Source: Pseudomonadota bacterium (GTDB taxonomy: Bacteria; Pseudomonadota; Alphaproteobacteria; Rickettsiales; Midichloriaceae). From it: a stretch of 9,484 nt of DNA. Positions within the stretch are counted from its first letter, which is position 1, and the number at the start of each line of letters is the position of its first letter. A model generated the notes under the pieces. That model made no database searches, was not told the origin of the DNA, and saw only the letters and a list, made by a program, of their open reading frames with translations. Shown in pieces: positions 1 to 7,754 of the stretch. The stretch lies in assembly GCA_027621485.1 (NCBI GenBank), contig JAQCBG010000015.1:1-9484 (forward strand), written 5' to 3'. Both the position numbers and the translations under genes were made by a program.

Positions 1-1659
1 ATTTTCTATCTGTTTTTGCGCTATATTTCTAATATTGATACCAAGCTCAGATATTATTATTCCTAACTTTTCAATTTCACTTTGATTCACAGACTTTAAA
101 TCTAATACATTTGCTAATTTTAAAAATTCTTTTATTTTACTAATTTCTTGCGTGTTTATTTCACCCACTCTCTGGTATAAAAATGCATTTCCAATTTCCT
201 TGATTATCCTTGCATCTTTTTCTTGTAGTATTTTACCTTTATATACTGGCTCCACTAGTCTTGACTCTTTAGGGATGATTTCTGTAAATTCATGATTTAG
301 TGCAATAAAATTACTTACTGTATTTTCATTCAATTCTCCCGCTTTAATATCTAGTATTGCAAATATTTTCTGCACTTCACTCACATTCCCCTCTGGCGTA
401 TCTAATGTGACATCTAACCTTTTTAACGCCTCTTTAAAGCGCATACTATTGCCATATGGCAGTTCTTCTACTTTTATATTTAAATTCTTAAATACTTTTG
501 CAAGTTTAGTGATTTGAATTAAATCTTCACCTTTGATTTCAGCACAATTAACACCTAAAAATATTTTTAAAACTTCAACAATATTCCAAATAGCTTGGCT
601 TTTAAGTTTATTAAATTCCTCTCCTGTAAGTAAATTTGTAGCTTCTTTTATTGTATCAAAGCTACTTGGGAATTGAATAATATTAGCAAGACTAGTGCCT
701 AATATCCCCAAATTAGCAATCACATTGTCTATCTCACTTATTGGCACATTTCTAATGCCTAATTTATCAATTGCTAATTTGTAATTTTCAATATCTGGAC
801 CTACCCCTTCTTCAATATTTGATATTTTTTTTCCAAGCCTTCCTAAAAATCCTGTAACTACTCTTATTTCTTCGTAACCCGCATCTACTAATTTAAATTC
901 CTCAATAATATTTATTTTTTCTTTTATTTCTAACTTTAAATCCTCCCTAACTCTTATGTTTAATTCTTCCTTCAATATCCTTATTTTATCTAAATTCTCA
1001 CTGCTAAAATCTCCCGCTTTATTTATTCCAAATCCTTCCAATAAAAGATTTAATTTTTTTGCAATATTTTCATCTTGCACCTCTTTTGATGTGATTCCTA
1101 AAGTGTATATAATTTCTTTGAATTTAATAATCTCAACTTCTTCAACTGCACCAAGCTTTTTAAAATATTTTAATACTTGATAACTTGCTGCAGAATAATC
1201 ACTTGAAGAGTTATTTTCTCCTTCATTTGCATTATTGCTGTCATCCCAAAATTCTTTGATATTATTAAGCTTTGCTATCGCCTTATTATCAATCTCACTT
1301 AAATCATCATATTCGAAATATTTCAAATATTTATCCACACTCTTTATTTGCTCACTTATTTCAATGCCACCTTCTTTGAAGAAATTGCTTTTAAATCCCT
1401 CAATCTGCTTAATTTTTGTAAATAACTCCTTGTCACTTACACCTGCAGAAATATCTAGCTTAAATCCTAAAAAATACTCTAATTGCTCAATTATACCGCT
1501 TTCTTTCTCATTAATTCCTAACTTCTTGATTATATATTCTACCCTATCTTCTCCTTCTTCAGTTAGATCATGATCTTTGTAACTAATAAATGTTTTAAAA
1601 ATCTCAACCAATTCTGTACTAAAATTTTTCTTTGTTTTTAAATATTCTTGTAATTTCAT
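1..1659 (-). CDS. Large helical-repeat protein of unknown function, C-terminus cut off by the window edge
   Basis: Reading the minus strand from the ATG at 1659 gives 553 codons with no stop to base 1, so the gene is at least 553 residues long and its C-terminus lies outside the window. The start follows the traC stop by 8 bases and has a purine-rich ribosome site (AGAGGG) just upstream, so it is probably translated with traC. The protein begins MKLQEYLKTKKNFSTE. It has no signal peptide or membrane segment, only one cysteine (C372), and is rich in K, E, I, L and N, giving a soluble, mostly helical prediction. It contains degenerate repeats: an [L/F][D/G]I.[K]AG-type motif at residues 68-79, 210-223 and 436-448, LKYF at 112-115 and 163-166, and residues 105-134 align without gaps to 506-535. 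Many segments end in L-G/N/D-I. I do not recognise a family. F-type operons usually carry trbI or traW at this place; it resembles neither in length or in lacking an export signal. The open frame is certain; cargo or effector status is only inference. Confidence 0.85.
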   Translation of the reverse strand, partial: MKLQEYLKTKKNFSTELVEIFKTFISYKDHDLTEEGEDRVEYIIKKLGINEKESGIIEQLEYFLGFKLDISAGVSDKELFTKIKQIEGFKSNFFKEGGIEISEQIKSVDKYLKYFEYDDLSEIDNKAIAKLNNIKEFWDDSNNANEGENNSSSDYSAASYQVLKYFKKLGAVEEVEIIKFKEIIYTLGITSKEVQDENIAKKLNLLLEGFGINKAGDFSSENLDKIRILKEELNIRVREDLKLEIKEKINIIEEFKLVDAGYEEIRVVTGFLGRLGKKISNIEEGVGPDIENYKLAIDKLGIRNVPISEIDNVIANLGILGTSLANIIQFPSSFDTIKEATNLLTGEEFNKLKSQAIWNIVEVLKIFLGVNCAEIKGEDLIQITKLAKVFKNLNIKVEELPYGNSMRFKEALKRLDVTLDTPEGNVSEVQKIFAILDIKAGELNENTVSNFIALNHEFTEIIPKESRLVEPVYKGKILQEKDARIIKEIGNAFLYQRVGEINTQEISKIKEFLKLANVLDLKSVNQSEIEKLGIIISELGINIRNIAQKQIEN

Positions 1660-1667
1660 TTTTCCCT

Positions 1668-4217
1668 CTACCTTTTTGATTCTCTTATGTCATTTGCTAC
1701 TATTTCTATTGCCTCTTCTAACTCCATACCTCTTTTCACTGCTGCCTCTATCTTTTCATATTCAGTTCCTTTAGATGTATAAAGTGCTAAAGAATAGGGA
1801 TCTAATAGTAGCCTTCCTATACTCCAACCATTAGGCCCATAAATCATCACCTCTCCATATTCATTATCTATCTTCTTGAGTGATTTTATTGCCATTTCCA
1901 TCACACCACCTTTGTCCATCATTATTTTCTCAGTTTTTTTAAGCTCCGCTATCGACTCTGTTTTATGTGGTAAAATACATAGCCAATCCGTGTTTTCTAT
2001 CGTCGCTTTGGATGCTTCGGTCTTATAATAATCATTTAAACTTTGTGTTCCTGATATTATATTACCTTCATATTTCCTTGCTCTTCTTGCAATACCTTCT
2101 ATGAATTCTCCACTCCCCTCTCCTTTTAGCATGCTCCAACTTTCATCTATAACAAGTGAGATATTAATCTTCCTATTACCTCTGTACATTTTCTCTGTCA
2201 CTAAAAACATCAAGATCATGAGTACTATCGACAGTAAATCTTTGTGGCTCTTTATCGCTGATAATTCAAAAGCGATTAGTGGGTTATCAAGCGGTATATT
2301 GTTTTCTCCTTCAAAATACTCCTTATAAGCCCCATCTACATATGGGAATAGCATCCTTGATAAATCCTTAGCTCTTTTATCATCTATCTCTCCTATCGCA
2401 TTTGCTACATCTCTAATACTTGCACTCGTCCCTTTTTCTCGAAATACCTTGTGTACTGCTTCTTGTATATACGTGCTCTCCATATCATCTGGTCTCGTCA
2501 CACTTTTTGCCATCCTCCCTATCACCATTTTTAAAAGCTCACATGCATCAGCTCTATATTCTCTGTCTTTTTCAAAAGCTTCCTTGGATAATATTGAAAA
2601 TGGATTTAAGCATAATGGATTCTTCCCAGCAAATTCCACAAATGCACCACCCTGTAATACACATGAATTTCTAAAAGAATACCCATCGTCAACTATTATA
2701 ACTCTTCCTCCCGCTCCTCTGATTGACGCAACAAGCTCTTGCATAAATACTGATTTGCCACCGCCAGACTTACCAAATACTGCAACATTATAATTACCTT
2801 CCTTATTAGCAAATGGATTCCAAAACATCGGCTGCCCTCGCCTACCAAATAACATCATGTAAGGCTTAGACATTCCCTTCCATTCTCCCTGCATTGGAGC
2901 TAGATTTGCACATGACCATGTCAACATAGTTTTAGTTCTTGCAAATTTCTTTAAATCAGCACTTAACCCCTCACTATGCATAAATGGTAAGCATGATAAC
3001 CATGTTTGCAATTGCACATATCTTTCTTTTGCAATTCTCCAGCCTTTTGCACTATAAAGGCTTTTTAATGCTTGCTCCGCTTCAGCTCGATTTTCTTTTT
3101 TAGTGTAAAGTACTATTTCATAATGTGCTTTGACTAATTTTTGACCCTCTCCTATTTTGCCAACTACAAATTTCCAATCCTTTGCCTTTTGCTCTGCATC
3201 TGATATATACTTACCTATCCCCTGCTCTACTTGCTGTGTCGACCTTGTTGACTTTAATACAGCCATATTCTTATCTTTATCTGCATCTCCAAATGTAAAT
3301 GCAAACATCGTTAAAAATGGACATGGTATTCTTAAATAATCTTCCATTGCAGACCCTATTAAATCAGATGACATCCACGCAGCCCAAGCTTCTGGGAATT
3401 TTGCAACAGAAAAACAAGTTATATCTACCTCCCCCTCATCATCCTCATACTCTATATGCTCAGGCTCTACTTTAAGCGTCGTCCCAGGATTTACCAAATT
3501 TGCCGCTAATGTTTCATATTTATTCCAACTTGCTTTTTCTCTTTCTTGTTTGAAATTTGGATTCACTAACTCCCCCATAAAACTCAGAAAGCTCTCTGGC
3601 TCCATATCTAATGAATCTACTGATATTCCCTTAAGAGTAGTTTTTAATTGCACTCTCAGTGCCTTCATCTCTTCTTTCCCTTTTTCCGATATCTCTCCCT
3701 TACTTGATACCGCAATTACTATTCTAAAATCTCTGATTATATACTGACTACCCTTTAAAACTGGCTTCCATTGCAAATCTCTGAAATAATCCAATCTCTT
3801 TTCTGCTAGCTTTCTATATATTCCCCCAGTCTTAAATCTCTCTTCTGACCACATCTTAAGTTGCTCTCCTACTTTCGGACTTGCCCAGTTCAATATTTGT
3901 ATTGTTGTACCTTCTGGCACCCCATCTGTGATCATAGAAGTAAGTATTTTTACTGTATTTTCCTCCGCACCACAAAGTGGCGTAACCTCTATGATAAATC
4001 CATAACTGCTTTTGTTAATATATATATTATTTAATTCATCATATACTCTGTATGGGTATAAAGTTGTCCTTCCCTCATACTTTGACTCCTCAGATTTAAT
4101 CGTCTCGTAATCACCTTCAAAGATATCTGAATCAATCCCATTTGTTCCAAATTTATTTTTGTACTCTGTGAATTTTTTAGAGGCTAGAGATAAGGTAGAT
4201 GAGATTTTATTCTTCAT
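1668..4217 (-). CDS. traC: TraC, F-type T4SS assembly ATPase (VirB4 family)
   Basis: This 849-residue protein is close to F TraC (about 875) in length. TraC is a cytoplasmic or peripheral inner-membrane ATPase of the VirB4 family that powers pilus assembly in F-type conjugation systems. The N-terminal half (about 1-430) carries the TraC-type VirB4-like domain, including a segment CANLAPMQGEWKG at 436-448 leading into the ATPase core. Walker A is GKSGGGKS at 482-489, the Walker B stretch ISLVIDES is at 686-693 with D691 and E692, and a downstream SGTQSL motif lies at 722-727 after the ARRARKYEG segment (710-718). All nucleotide-binding elements are therefore intact. The ATG at 4217 has a GAGGTGAT ribosome site about 8 bases upstream and overlaps the end of traV by 11 bases, which suggests coupled translation. 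No membrane segment is evident. Identification is firm from the motifs, length and position. Confidence 0.97.
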   Translation of the reverse strand: MKNKISSTLSLASKKFTEYKNKFGTNGIDSDIFEGDYETIKSEESKYEGRTTLYPYRVYDELNNIYINKSSYGFIIEVTPLCGAEENTVKILTSMITDGVPEGTTIQILNWASPKVGEQLKMWSEERFKTGGIYRKLAEKRLDYFRDLQWKPVLKGSQYIIRDFRIVIAVSSKGEISEKGKEEMKALRVQLKTTLKGISVDSLDMEPESFLSFMGELVNPNFKQEREKASWNKYETLAANLVNPGTTLKVEPEHIEYEDDEGEVDITCFSVAKFPEAWAAWMSSDLIGSAMEDYLRIPCPFLTMFAFTFGDADKDKNMAVLKSTRSTQQVEQGIGKYISDAEQKAKDWKFVVGKIGEGQKLVKAHYEIVLYTKKENRAEAEQALKSLYSAKGWRIAKERYVQLQTWLSCLPFMHSEGLSADLKKFARTKTMLTWSCANLAPMQGEWKGMSKPYMMLFGRRGQPMFWNPFANKEGNYNVAVFGKSGGGKSVFMQELVASIRGAGGRVIIVDDGYSFRNSCVLQGGAFVEFAGKNPLCLNPFSILSKEAFEKDREYRADACELLKMVIGRMAKSVTRPDDMESTYIQEAVHKVFREKGTSASIRDVANAIGEIDDKRAKDLSRMLFPYVDGAYKEYFEGENNIPLDNPLIAFELSAIKSHKDLLSIVLMILMFLVTEKMYRGNRKINISLVIDESWSMLKGEGSGEFIEGIARRARKYEGNIISGTQSLNDYYKTEASKATIENTDWLCILPHKTESIAELKKTEKIMMDKGGVMEMAIKSLKKIDNEYGEVMIYGPNGWSIGRLLLDPYSLALYTSKGTEYEKIEAAVKRGMELEEAIEIVANDIRESKR

Positions 4218-4566
4218 AATAAATCACCTCGCTTTTTTCATGGTAATTTCCTTTCTCATCTGTAAATGGAGCTATCTTTACTATTCTCTTTTTTTGTTGT
4301 GATTGTATTATCTTTTTACTGCTTTCTTTATTACTACTCTGGCTAACCTGACTTCTATTACCACTTTGTAATTTCTCCAATGCTTTTTTATCAGCTCTTT
4401 TCATAGTTTCACATTTCTTACCACTTTCAGCAGGACAATCAAAGTCTCCTGTTATATTGCGAGATGCGCAACCAGTAGCTACTAAAAGACTTATTACAAT
4501 CGTTATTTTAATCACCGATTTACATAATATATTATTTGCAAAACTAAGTTTTTTATTGCCTTCCAT
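4207..4566 (-). CDS. traV: TraV, outer-membrane lipoprotein of the F-type T4SS core
   Basis: A 119-residue lipoprotein. After a basic/polar N-terminus a hydrophobic stretch (about 19-31) leads to ATGC with the lipid-modified cysteine at C33. Two more cysteines, C44 and C52, in the pattern F-x-C-x7-C, fit the cysteine-containing region just behind the lipobox in TraV proteins. In F, TraV anchors the core complex in the outer membrane and links TraK to TraB. The middle and C-terminus (55-119) are hydrophilic, with many K, S, Q and E residues. It is clearly shorter than F TraV (171), though the start and stop look normal. The ATG at 4566 lies 14 bases inside the end of traB and has AGGGGTG about 8 bases upstream. 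The position between traB and traC strongly supports the call. The -3 residue of the lipobox is alanine rather than the usual leucine. Confidence 0.88.
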   Translation of the reverse strand: MEGNKKLSFANNILCKSVIKITIVISLLVATGCASRNITGDFDCPAESGKKCETMKRADKKALEKLQSGNRSQVSQSSNKESSKKIIQSQQKKRIVKIAPFTDEKGNYHEKSEVIYYEE

Positions 4567-5794
4567 CTAGATACACCCCTTTTTCAAATGTTAATTCTAC
4601 TTCCTGGCCCGAGCCAATTGATATCACTGGTTGATATTGCTCTGCTCTTTTTATTAAATAATTTGATACTGAATTGCTTGCAGTTTCTGTTCCTTTACCA
4701 AAACCCTTACCAAAAATATCCTTATAACTTTGCTTATTATTTCCCGCATCACCTGTTTTAAATATTACACTAGGTGAGCTAAACCTTTCTGAAACTCCAC
4801 TGCCAATACCCCCTACTAAACCCGCTAAAAAACTTTTAGTTATTAAATCTCCCTCTCTTGAAACAACAGTCCCTCTTATACCTGTCTTTCCCTTACTAGT
4901 TACAGATCCTTTAACATCCACTTCAAATACTTTCCCCTCACTCCTACTACATGTCATCGTTAATAACTGTATATACCCTCTTTCACTTGATAAATCTCCA
5001 GTAGCAGAACCTGTAACTGTACAACCCTCTATATCCACTTTTTGCGGCTTGCCTTTATATAAAGCCGTCACTGCTTTGCCAGTGACACGAAATTCAAAAG
5101 GTATTGGATTAGATTGACTCTCTATTCCAACTGATGCATCTGCTCCTTTTATCACTATCGCATCTACATAACTTCCTGCTGGTAAATATACATCTAAATC
5201 CTTGCCATGTACTTTACTCGCAAAGCCTCCTTCCAAACCTATGTCATAGCTCATGATTTTACTTGGTGCTTCATACCCATTATCTAGTGGATTGCCTTCT
5301 TTTTGCATGGAGGCTGTTCCTATCTCAGATGCAACATTATTTGCCGTTGGTTGAGGTAAATTAGCACTTTCATTATTTGCTTTTTCATTATTAAGATCAT
5401 TTAGATGTTTTCTGATTTCTTTGGGACTTGCTTTTTCTTCTATTACTTTTATTCTTTGGTTTATATTCCCCTCTAAATCTTCCACTTTTTTCACAATTCC
5501 TGCATTACCCTGTCTTAATTGCTCTAATAACTTACTTATCTCAATTAACTGATTCTCTGATTTCTCTAACCATCTATCTTCAGCTCTTACCTTTCTTAAA
5601 GGCTGACTCACATCTATTTCTTTGCGAGCTTTTGTTATTTTGTCGTTATCACTTCCATCCTTCTCATCAGTTAACAATATTGCTGTTGTTGCAAGAATAA
5701 TCATCCCACCAATCACAATTACAGCTATCAATTTTTGCTTCCTCTTAAAAACTTCTGGTAACTTTGCGTTTATTCCCTTGAAATCTATATTCAT
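4553..5794 (-). CDS. traB: TraB, inner-membrane scaffold of the F-type T4SS (VirB10/TrbI family)
   Basis: A 413-residue protein (F TraB is about 475). TraB is the VirB10-like protein that spans from the inner membrane to the outer-membrane core. Order of parts: short cytoplasmic N-terminus (1-20), one membrane helix (about 21-42), a charged predicted coiled coil (about 66-125), a low-complexity linker rich in N, A, S and P (about 130-175), then the beta-rich C-terminal domain (about 180-413). The family-typical stretch LPAGSYVDAIVIKGADASVG is at 204-223. Two cysteines, C258 and C282, flank a segment that in relatives forms part of the barrel. A glycine-rich region (about 322-336) fits the outer-membrane antenna region. 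The ATG at 5794 overlaps the traK stop in an ATGA arrangement and has the best ribosome site of the window. F genes traP, trbD and trbG, which follow traB in F, are absent. Confidence 0.96.
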   Translation of the reverse strand: MNIDFKGINAKLPEVFKRKQKLIAVIVIGGMIILATTAILLTDEKDGSDNDKITKARKEIDVSQPLRKVRAEDRWLEKSENQLIEISKLLEQLRQGNAGIVKKVEDLEGNINQRIKVIEEKASPKEIRKHLNDLNNEKANNESANLPQPTANNVASEIGTASMQKEGNPLDNGYEAPSKIMSYDIGLEGGFASKVHGKDLDVYLPAGSYVDAIVIKGADASVGIESQSNPIPFEFRVTGKAVTALYKGKPQKVDIEGCTVTGSATGDLSSERGYIQLLTMTCSRSEGKVFEVDVKGSVTSKGKTGIRGTVVSREGDLITKSFLAGLVGGIGSGVSERFSSPSVIFKTGDAGNNKQSYKDIFGKGFGKGTETASNSVSNYLIKRAEQYQPVISIGSGQEVELTFEKGVYLDGRQ

Positions 5795-6540
5795 ATTGCC
5801 CTCCTTACTATATACACATAGCCATTTTCTTTGGCTTTAAGATATTTATCTAGGCTTACGGCAATCACTCCCTCATTAAAAAAAGTCTCCTCTTGCACAC
5901 TTCCTTTCATCCACCTATGAGCTTTGATTAAAAATTTCTCACAGATGAATTTCTCTCCTCTGTATTTTTTTACTCCTATTAATTTAAAATCAGGCTTCTT
6001 GATTACATTTGTAGCTTTGCTCTCTATATACCCATTTTTGATAACTCCCTTTCTTGCTGCTTTAATTAACTCAAGTGCTATAATTTTATCTGGAGACACC
6101 TCTGTAATTGCCTTTGCTACCTCCTTTACCTCTGCATCTTCGTTTTTTAAAAATATTTGTTGCGCTGCTATTGTATCTGTCTTAACGCCAATTTTATAGG
6201 TATACCCCTTCTCTGTTGTTATAAAAATATGTGTCACTTCAAGAGATTTAGGTTTTATATAAATTTCACCTGATTCTTTATCAGAAATTAATTCTAACTC
6301 TCCTTCATTTGCTCTAACATATTTTATTCTGTCATCTACTGCTTTTACTCTATTTAATTCTATACTAGATGCCCATATACTTACTTCATCGTCTCCCTTT
6401 AACTTAATACTTTGCTTAGCTTCCACCACTTGCGATATTAAGATATTAGACATAACAAGCATTATTATAATAATTTTTATTGCAGGCATCTTGCTTGTTT
6501 CTTTTGCATCATTCGTTGGTTTATTAAGTGATTTAATCAT
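5791..6540 (-). CDS. traK: TraK, secretin-like periplasmic/outer-membrane core protein of the F-type T4SS (VirB9-like)
   Basis: From the ATG at 6540 the product has 249 residues (F TraK 242). TraK is the secretin-like component that binds TraV and TraB in the core complex. An extended N-terminus is followed by a hydrophobic export signal (about 21-38) with a likely cut after VEA at residue 41. Mature features include a GDDEVSIWASSIELNRVKAV-like N-domain, the segment IYIKPKS, and a beta-rich C-terminal part with IGVKKYRGEKFICEKFLI. An upstream in-frame ATG at 6558 would add six residues (MRWGRA) and overlap traE by 14 bases, but it has no visible ribosome site. The 6540 start has GGGG upstream and begins just after the traE stop, so I prefer it. 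A third ATG sits just before the hydrophobic core and would give a shorter, more classical signal peptide. It ends by overlapping traB by 4 bases. Confidence 0.93.
   Translation of the reverse strand: MIKSLNKPTNDAKETSKMPAIKIIIIMLVMSNILISQVVEAKQSIKLKGDDEVSIWASSIELNRVKAVDDRIKYVRANEGELELISDKESGEIYIKPKSLEVTHIFITTEKGYTYKIGVKTDTIAAQQIFLKNEDAEVKEVAKAITEVSPDKIIALELIKAARKGVIKNGYIESKATNVIKKPDFKLIGVKKYRGEKFICEKFLIKAHRWMKGSVQEETFFNEGVIAVSLDKYLKAKENGYVYIVRRAI
5799..5806 (-). promoter_or_regulatory. Strong ribosome binding site for traB
   Basis: On the minus strand AAGGAGGG lies 4 bases before the traB ATG at 5794 and inside the end of traK. It is the closest match to the anti-Shine-Dalgarno sequence seen in the window. 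It supports the chosen start and suggests that traB is translated strongly even though it overlaps traK. Confidence 0.75.
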
Positions 6541-6544
6541 GGCT

Positions 6545-7108
6545 CTACCCCATCTCATTTTTTGTTAATTCCTTATACTCAATAAGCGTTAGTACTCCGC
6601 CTTGATATTCAAATCCAAGTCTATATTTAACAAAAGCATTTTCTGTTTGCTTCACCCCTACATATGATGCTAAATAACCACTAATATCTGCGGTTAGCTT
6701 CTCTTCGTTTAACTCTAATTTTACAGGTACAAATCTTAAGCTAATTTGCCTTGTAATTAAATCTTCAATCATCCCTTCTATTTCTTGCTTTACTTTGCCA
6801 TATTTTTCAGGTGATGTGATTTTTAGTATTTTTTCTCTTGCATAATCATGATTATATGGCGTGATATTTAGTAATGTGAATATTGTATCTTTACTTACTA
6901 ACTCTAGATATTCTCTTGAAACACCCCTTGTACTTACAGAAAATTGATTGCCTGTATAACCTGGCACTATTACCGTAACCCTATCTTGCCTCAATAAAGT
7001 ACATGATAAAATCACAATACTAAACATTGTCACGACATTTGCATAAAATAGCAAATTCCTTTGCTTTGTCACTTTTATTAATATCTCTGTTTGCGTTATT
7101 CTTTGCAT
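6545..7108 (-). CDS. traE: TraE, inner-membrane F-type T4SS protein (VirB8-like position)
   Basis: 187 residues, almost the same as F TraE (188). TraE proteins are bitopic inner-membrane proteins with a periplasmic VirB8-like fold needed for pilus assembly. A cytoplasmic N-terminus (1-17) is followed by one membrane helix (about 18-39), then RQDRVTVIVPG and a periplasmic domain of about 145 residues. The pattern VTVIVPG soon after the membrane helix, and the C-terminal stretch KYRLGFEYQGGVLTLIEYKE, look like the family. The ATG at 7108 shares one base with the traL stop (TAATG), and GAGG lies upstream. Its place between traL and traK is the F order. The single cysteine (C36) is inside the membrane helix. 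Confidence 0.94.
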   Translation of the reverse strand: MQRITQTEILIKVTKQRNLLFYANVVTMFSIVILSCTLLRQDRVTVIVPGYTGNQFSVSTRGVSREYLELVSKDTIFTLLNITPYNHDYAREKILKITSPEKYGKVKQEIEGMIEDLITRQISLRFVPVKLELNEEKLTADISGYLASYVGVKQTENAFVKYRLGFEYQGGVLTLIEYKELTKNEMG

Positions 7109-7401
7109 TATAAATACATCCTCTTATCTGAACTAGGAGTAGCTTTAAGACCTGAGAATGTTTCTGGGAAAAACCAATATGTGCCGTATATAGCTATATT
7201 CATATGCCTACTTCCTTTTAACTTTCTCCATAATAAAAAAATCAAAATCCCTCCTATAATAGCTGATGCAAAATAACCAAAGATAAATCCAAACATCATT
7301 GGAGCTACAAGTGCCATCCCCTCATCTATTGTCCAAAATAACCACCTTTCTTTAGCATCAAGTTTTGAAGGTAACATATATTGTTCTAAATGTTTGTTCA
7401 T
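7108..7401 (-). CDS. traL: TraL, small inner-membrane pilus assembly protein
   Basis: 97 residues (F TraL 91). TraL is a small inner-membrane protein needed for F-pilus assembly and is similar to the VirB3 group. The N-terminal motif Y-x-LPSKLDAKERWLFWTIDE (8-27) is the family hallmark. It is followed by a long hydrophobic region (about 28-58) able to form two short membrane segments, then a basic stretch and a C-terminal YGTYWFFPE (72-80), which matches the YW-x-x-P end typical of TraL. It starts 7 bases after the pilin gene stop. The ribosome site at this start is weak, so translation may depend on coupling with the pilin gene. Confidence 0.95.
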   Translation of the reverse strand: MNKHLEQYMLPSKLDAKERWLFWTIDEGMALVAPMMFGFIFGYFASAIIGGILIFLLWRKLKGSRHMNIAIYGTYWFFPETFSGLKATPSSDKRMYL

Positions 7402-7408
7402 GAGCTTT

Positions 7409-7744
7409 TTAGATTGTTGCTGTAAATAATGAGTTTATTACTGTTGGACCAAATCCTGCAGCAAGCCCTATCCCAAATACACCCGCTATTAATCCTGGAT
7501 TAAATTTGATTGCTCCACCTACTATCGCAAATATTAATGCAGTCACTGCTATGATTTTTCCGATTGCTCCATTTAACCATCCAGTTAATTTAGCAACTAC
7601 TGGATCAAGTCCAGCATCTCCTACTGATCCTGCATACGCACTATCACTAATAAATATTTGTAAACAGATAATTGCAGCAATTATCGTTATTGCCTTAGTT
7701 GTAGCTGCTTTATTGTTTCTTTTTTTTATTAATCGTTTATTCAT
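7409..7744 (-). CDS. traA: Probable F-type pilin precursor (TraA-like)
   Basis: 111 residues, directly upstream of traL, the place of traA in F. The build is that of a propilin: a long basic leader (MNKRLIKKRNNKA), a hydrophobic core (about 18-32) and a cleavage site SAYA-G after residue 38, leaving a mature peptide of about 73 residues (F-pilin is 70). The mature part begins with a polar, glycine- and aspartate-containing stretch, then has two hydrophobic helices (about 60-78 and 84-108) joined by a short loop with the basic residue K80 (KFNP). This two-helix hairpin is typical of VirB2/TraA pilins. Sequence similarity to F-pilin itself is low by eye, as is usual for this family, so the call rests on architecture and position. 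An AGG ribosome site lies 9 bases before the ATG. The next gene upstream ends 10 bases away. Confidence 0.85.
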   Translation of the reverse strand: MNKRLIKKRNNKAATTKAITIIAAIICLQIFISDSAYAGSVGDAGLDPVVAKLTGWLNGAIGKIIAVTALIFAIVGGAIKFNPGLIAGVFGIGLAAGFGPTVINSLFTATI

Positions 7745-7754
7745 TGTATATTAC

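Noticed and set aside
956..1573. Plus-strand open frames at 956-1180 and 1235-1573
   Set aside because: They are antisense to the continuous 553-codon minus-strand frame. The translations are low-complexity, rich in S, F, L and I, with no ribosome site or recognisable motif.
2101..3747. Several plus-strand open frames antisense to traC
   Set aside because: They lie opposite a clear 849-residue ATPase with Walker motifs and have no coding character of their own.
5067..5086. GTCACTG-CTTTGC-CAGTGAC hairpin inside traB, considered as a terminator
   Set aside because: It lies in the middle of conserved traB coding sequence, has a short 7-bp stem and no U run after it. Probably chance.
5428..6199. 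Plus-strand open frames opposite traB and traK, including leucine-rich ones that look like membrane proteins
   Set aside because: The hydrophobic look comes from reading charged coiled-coil codons (GAA, AAA) on the opposite strand. No ribosome sites were seen.
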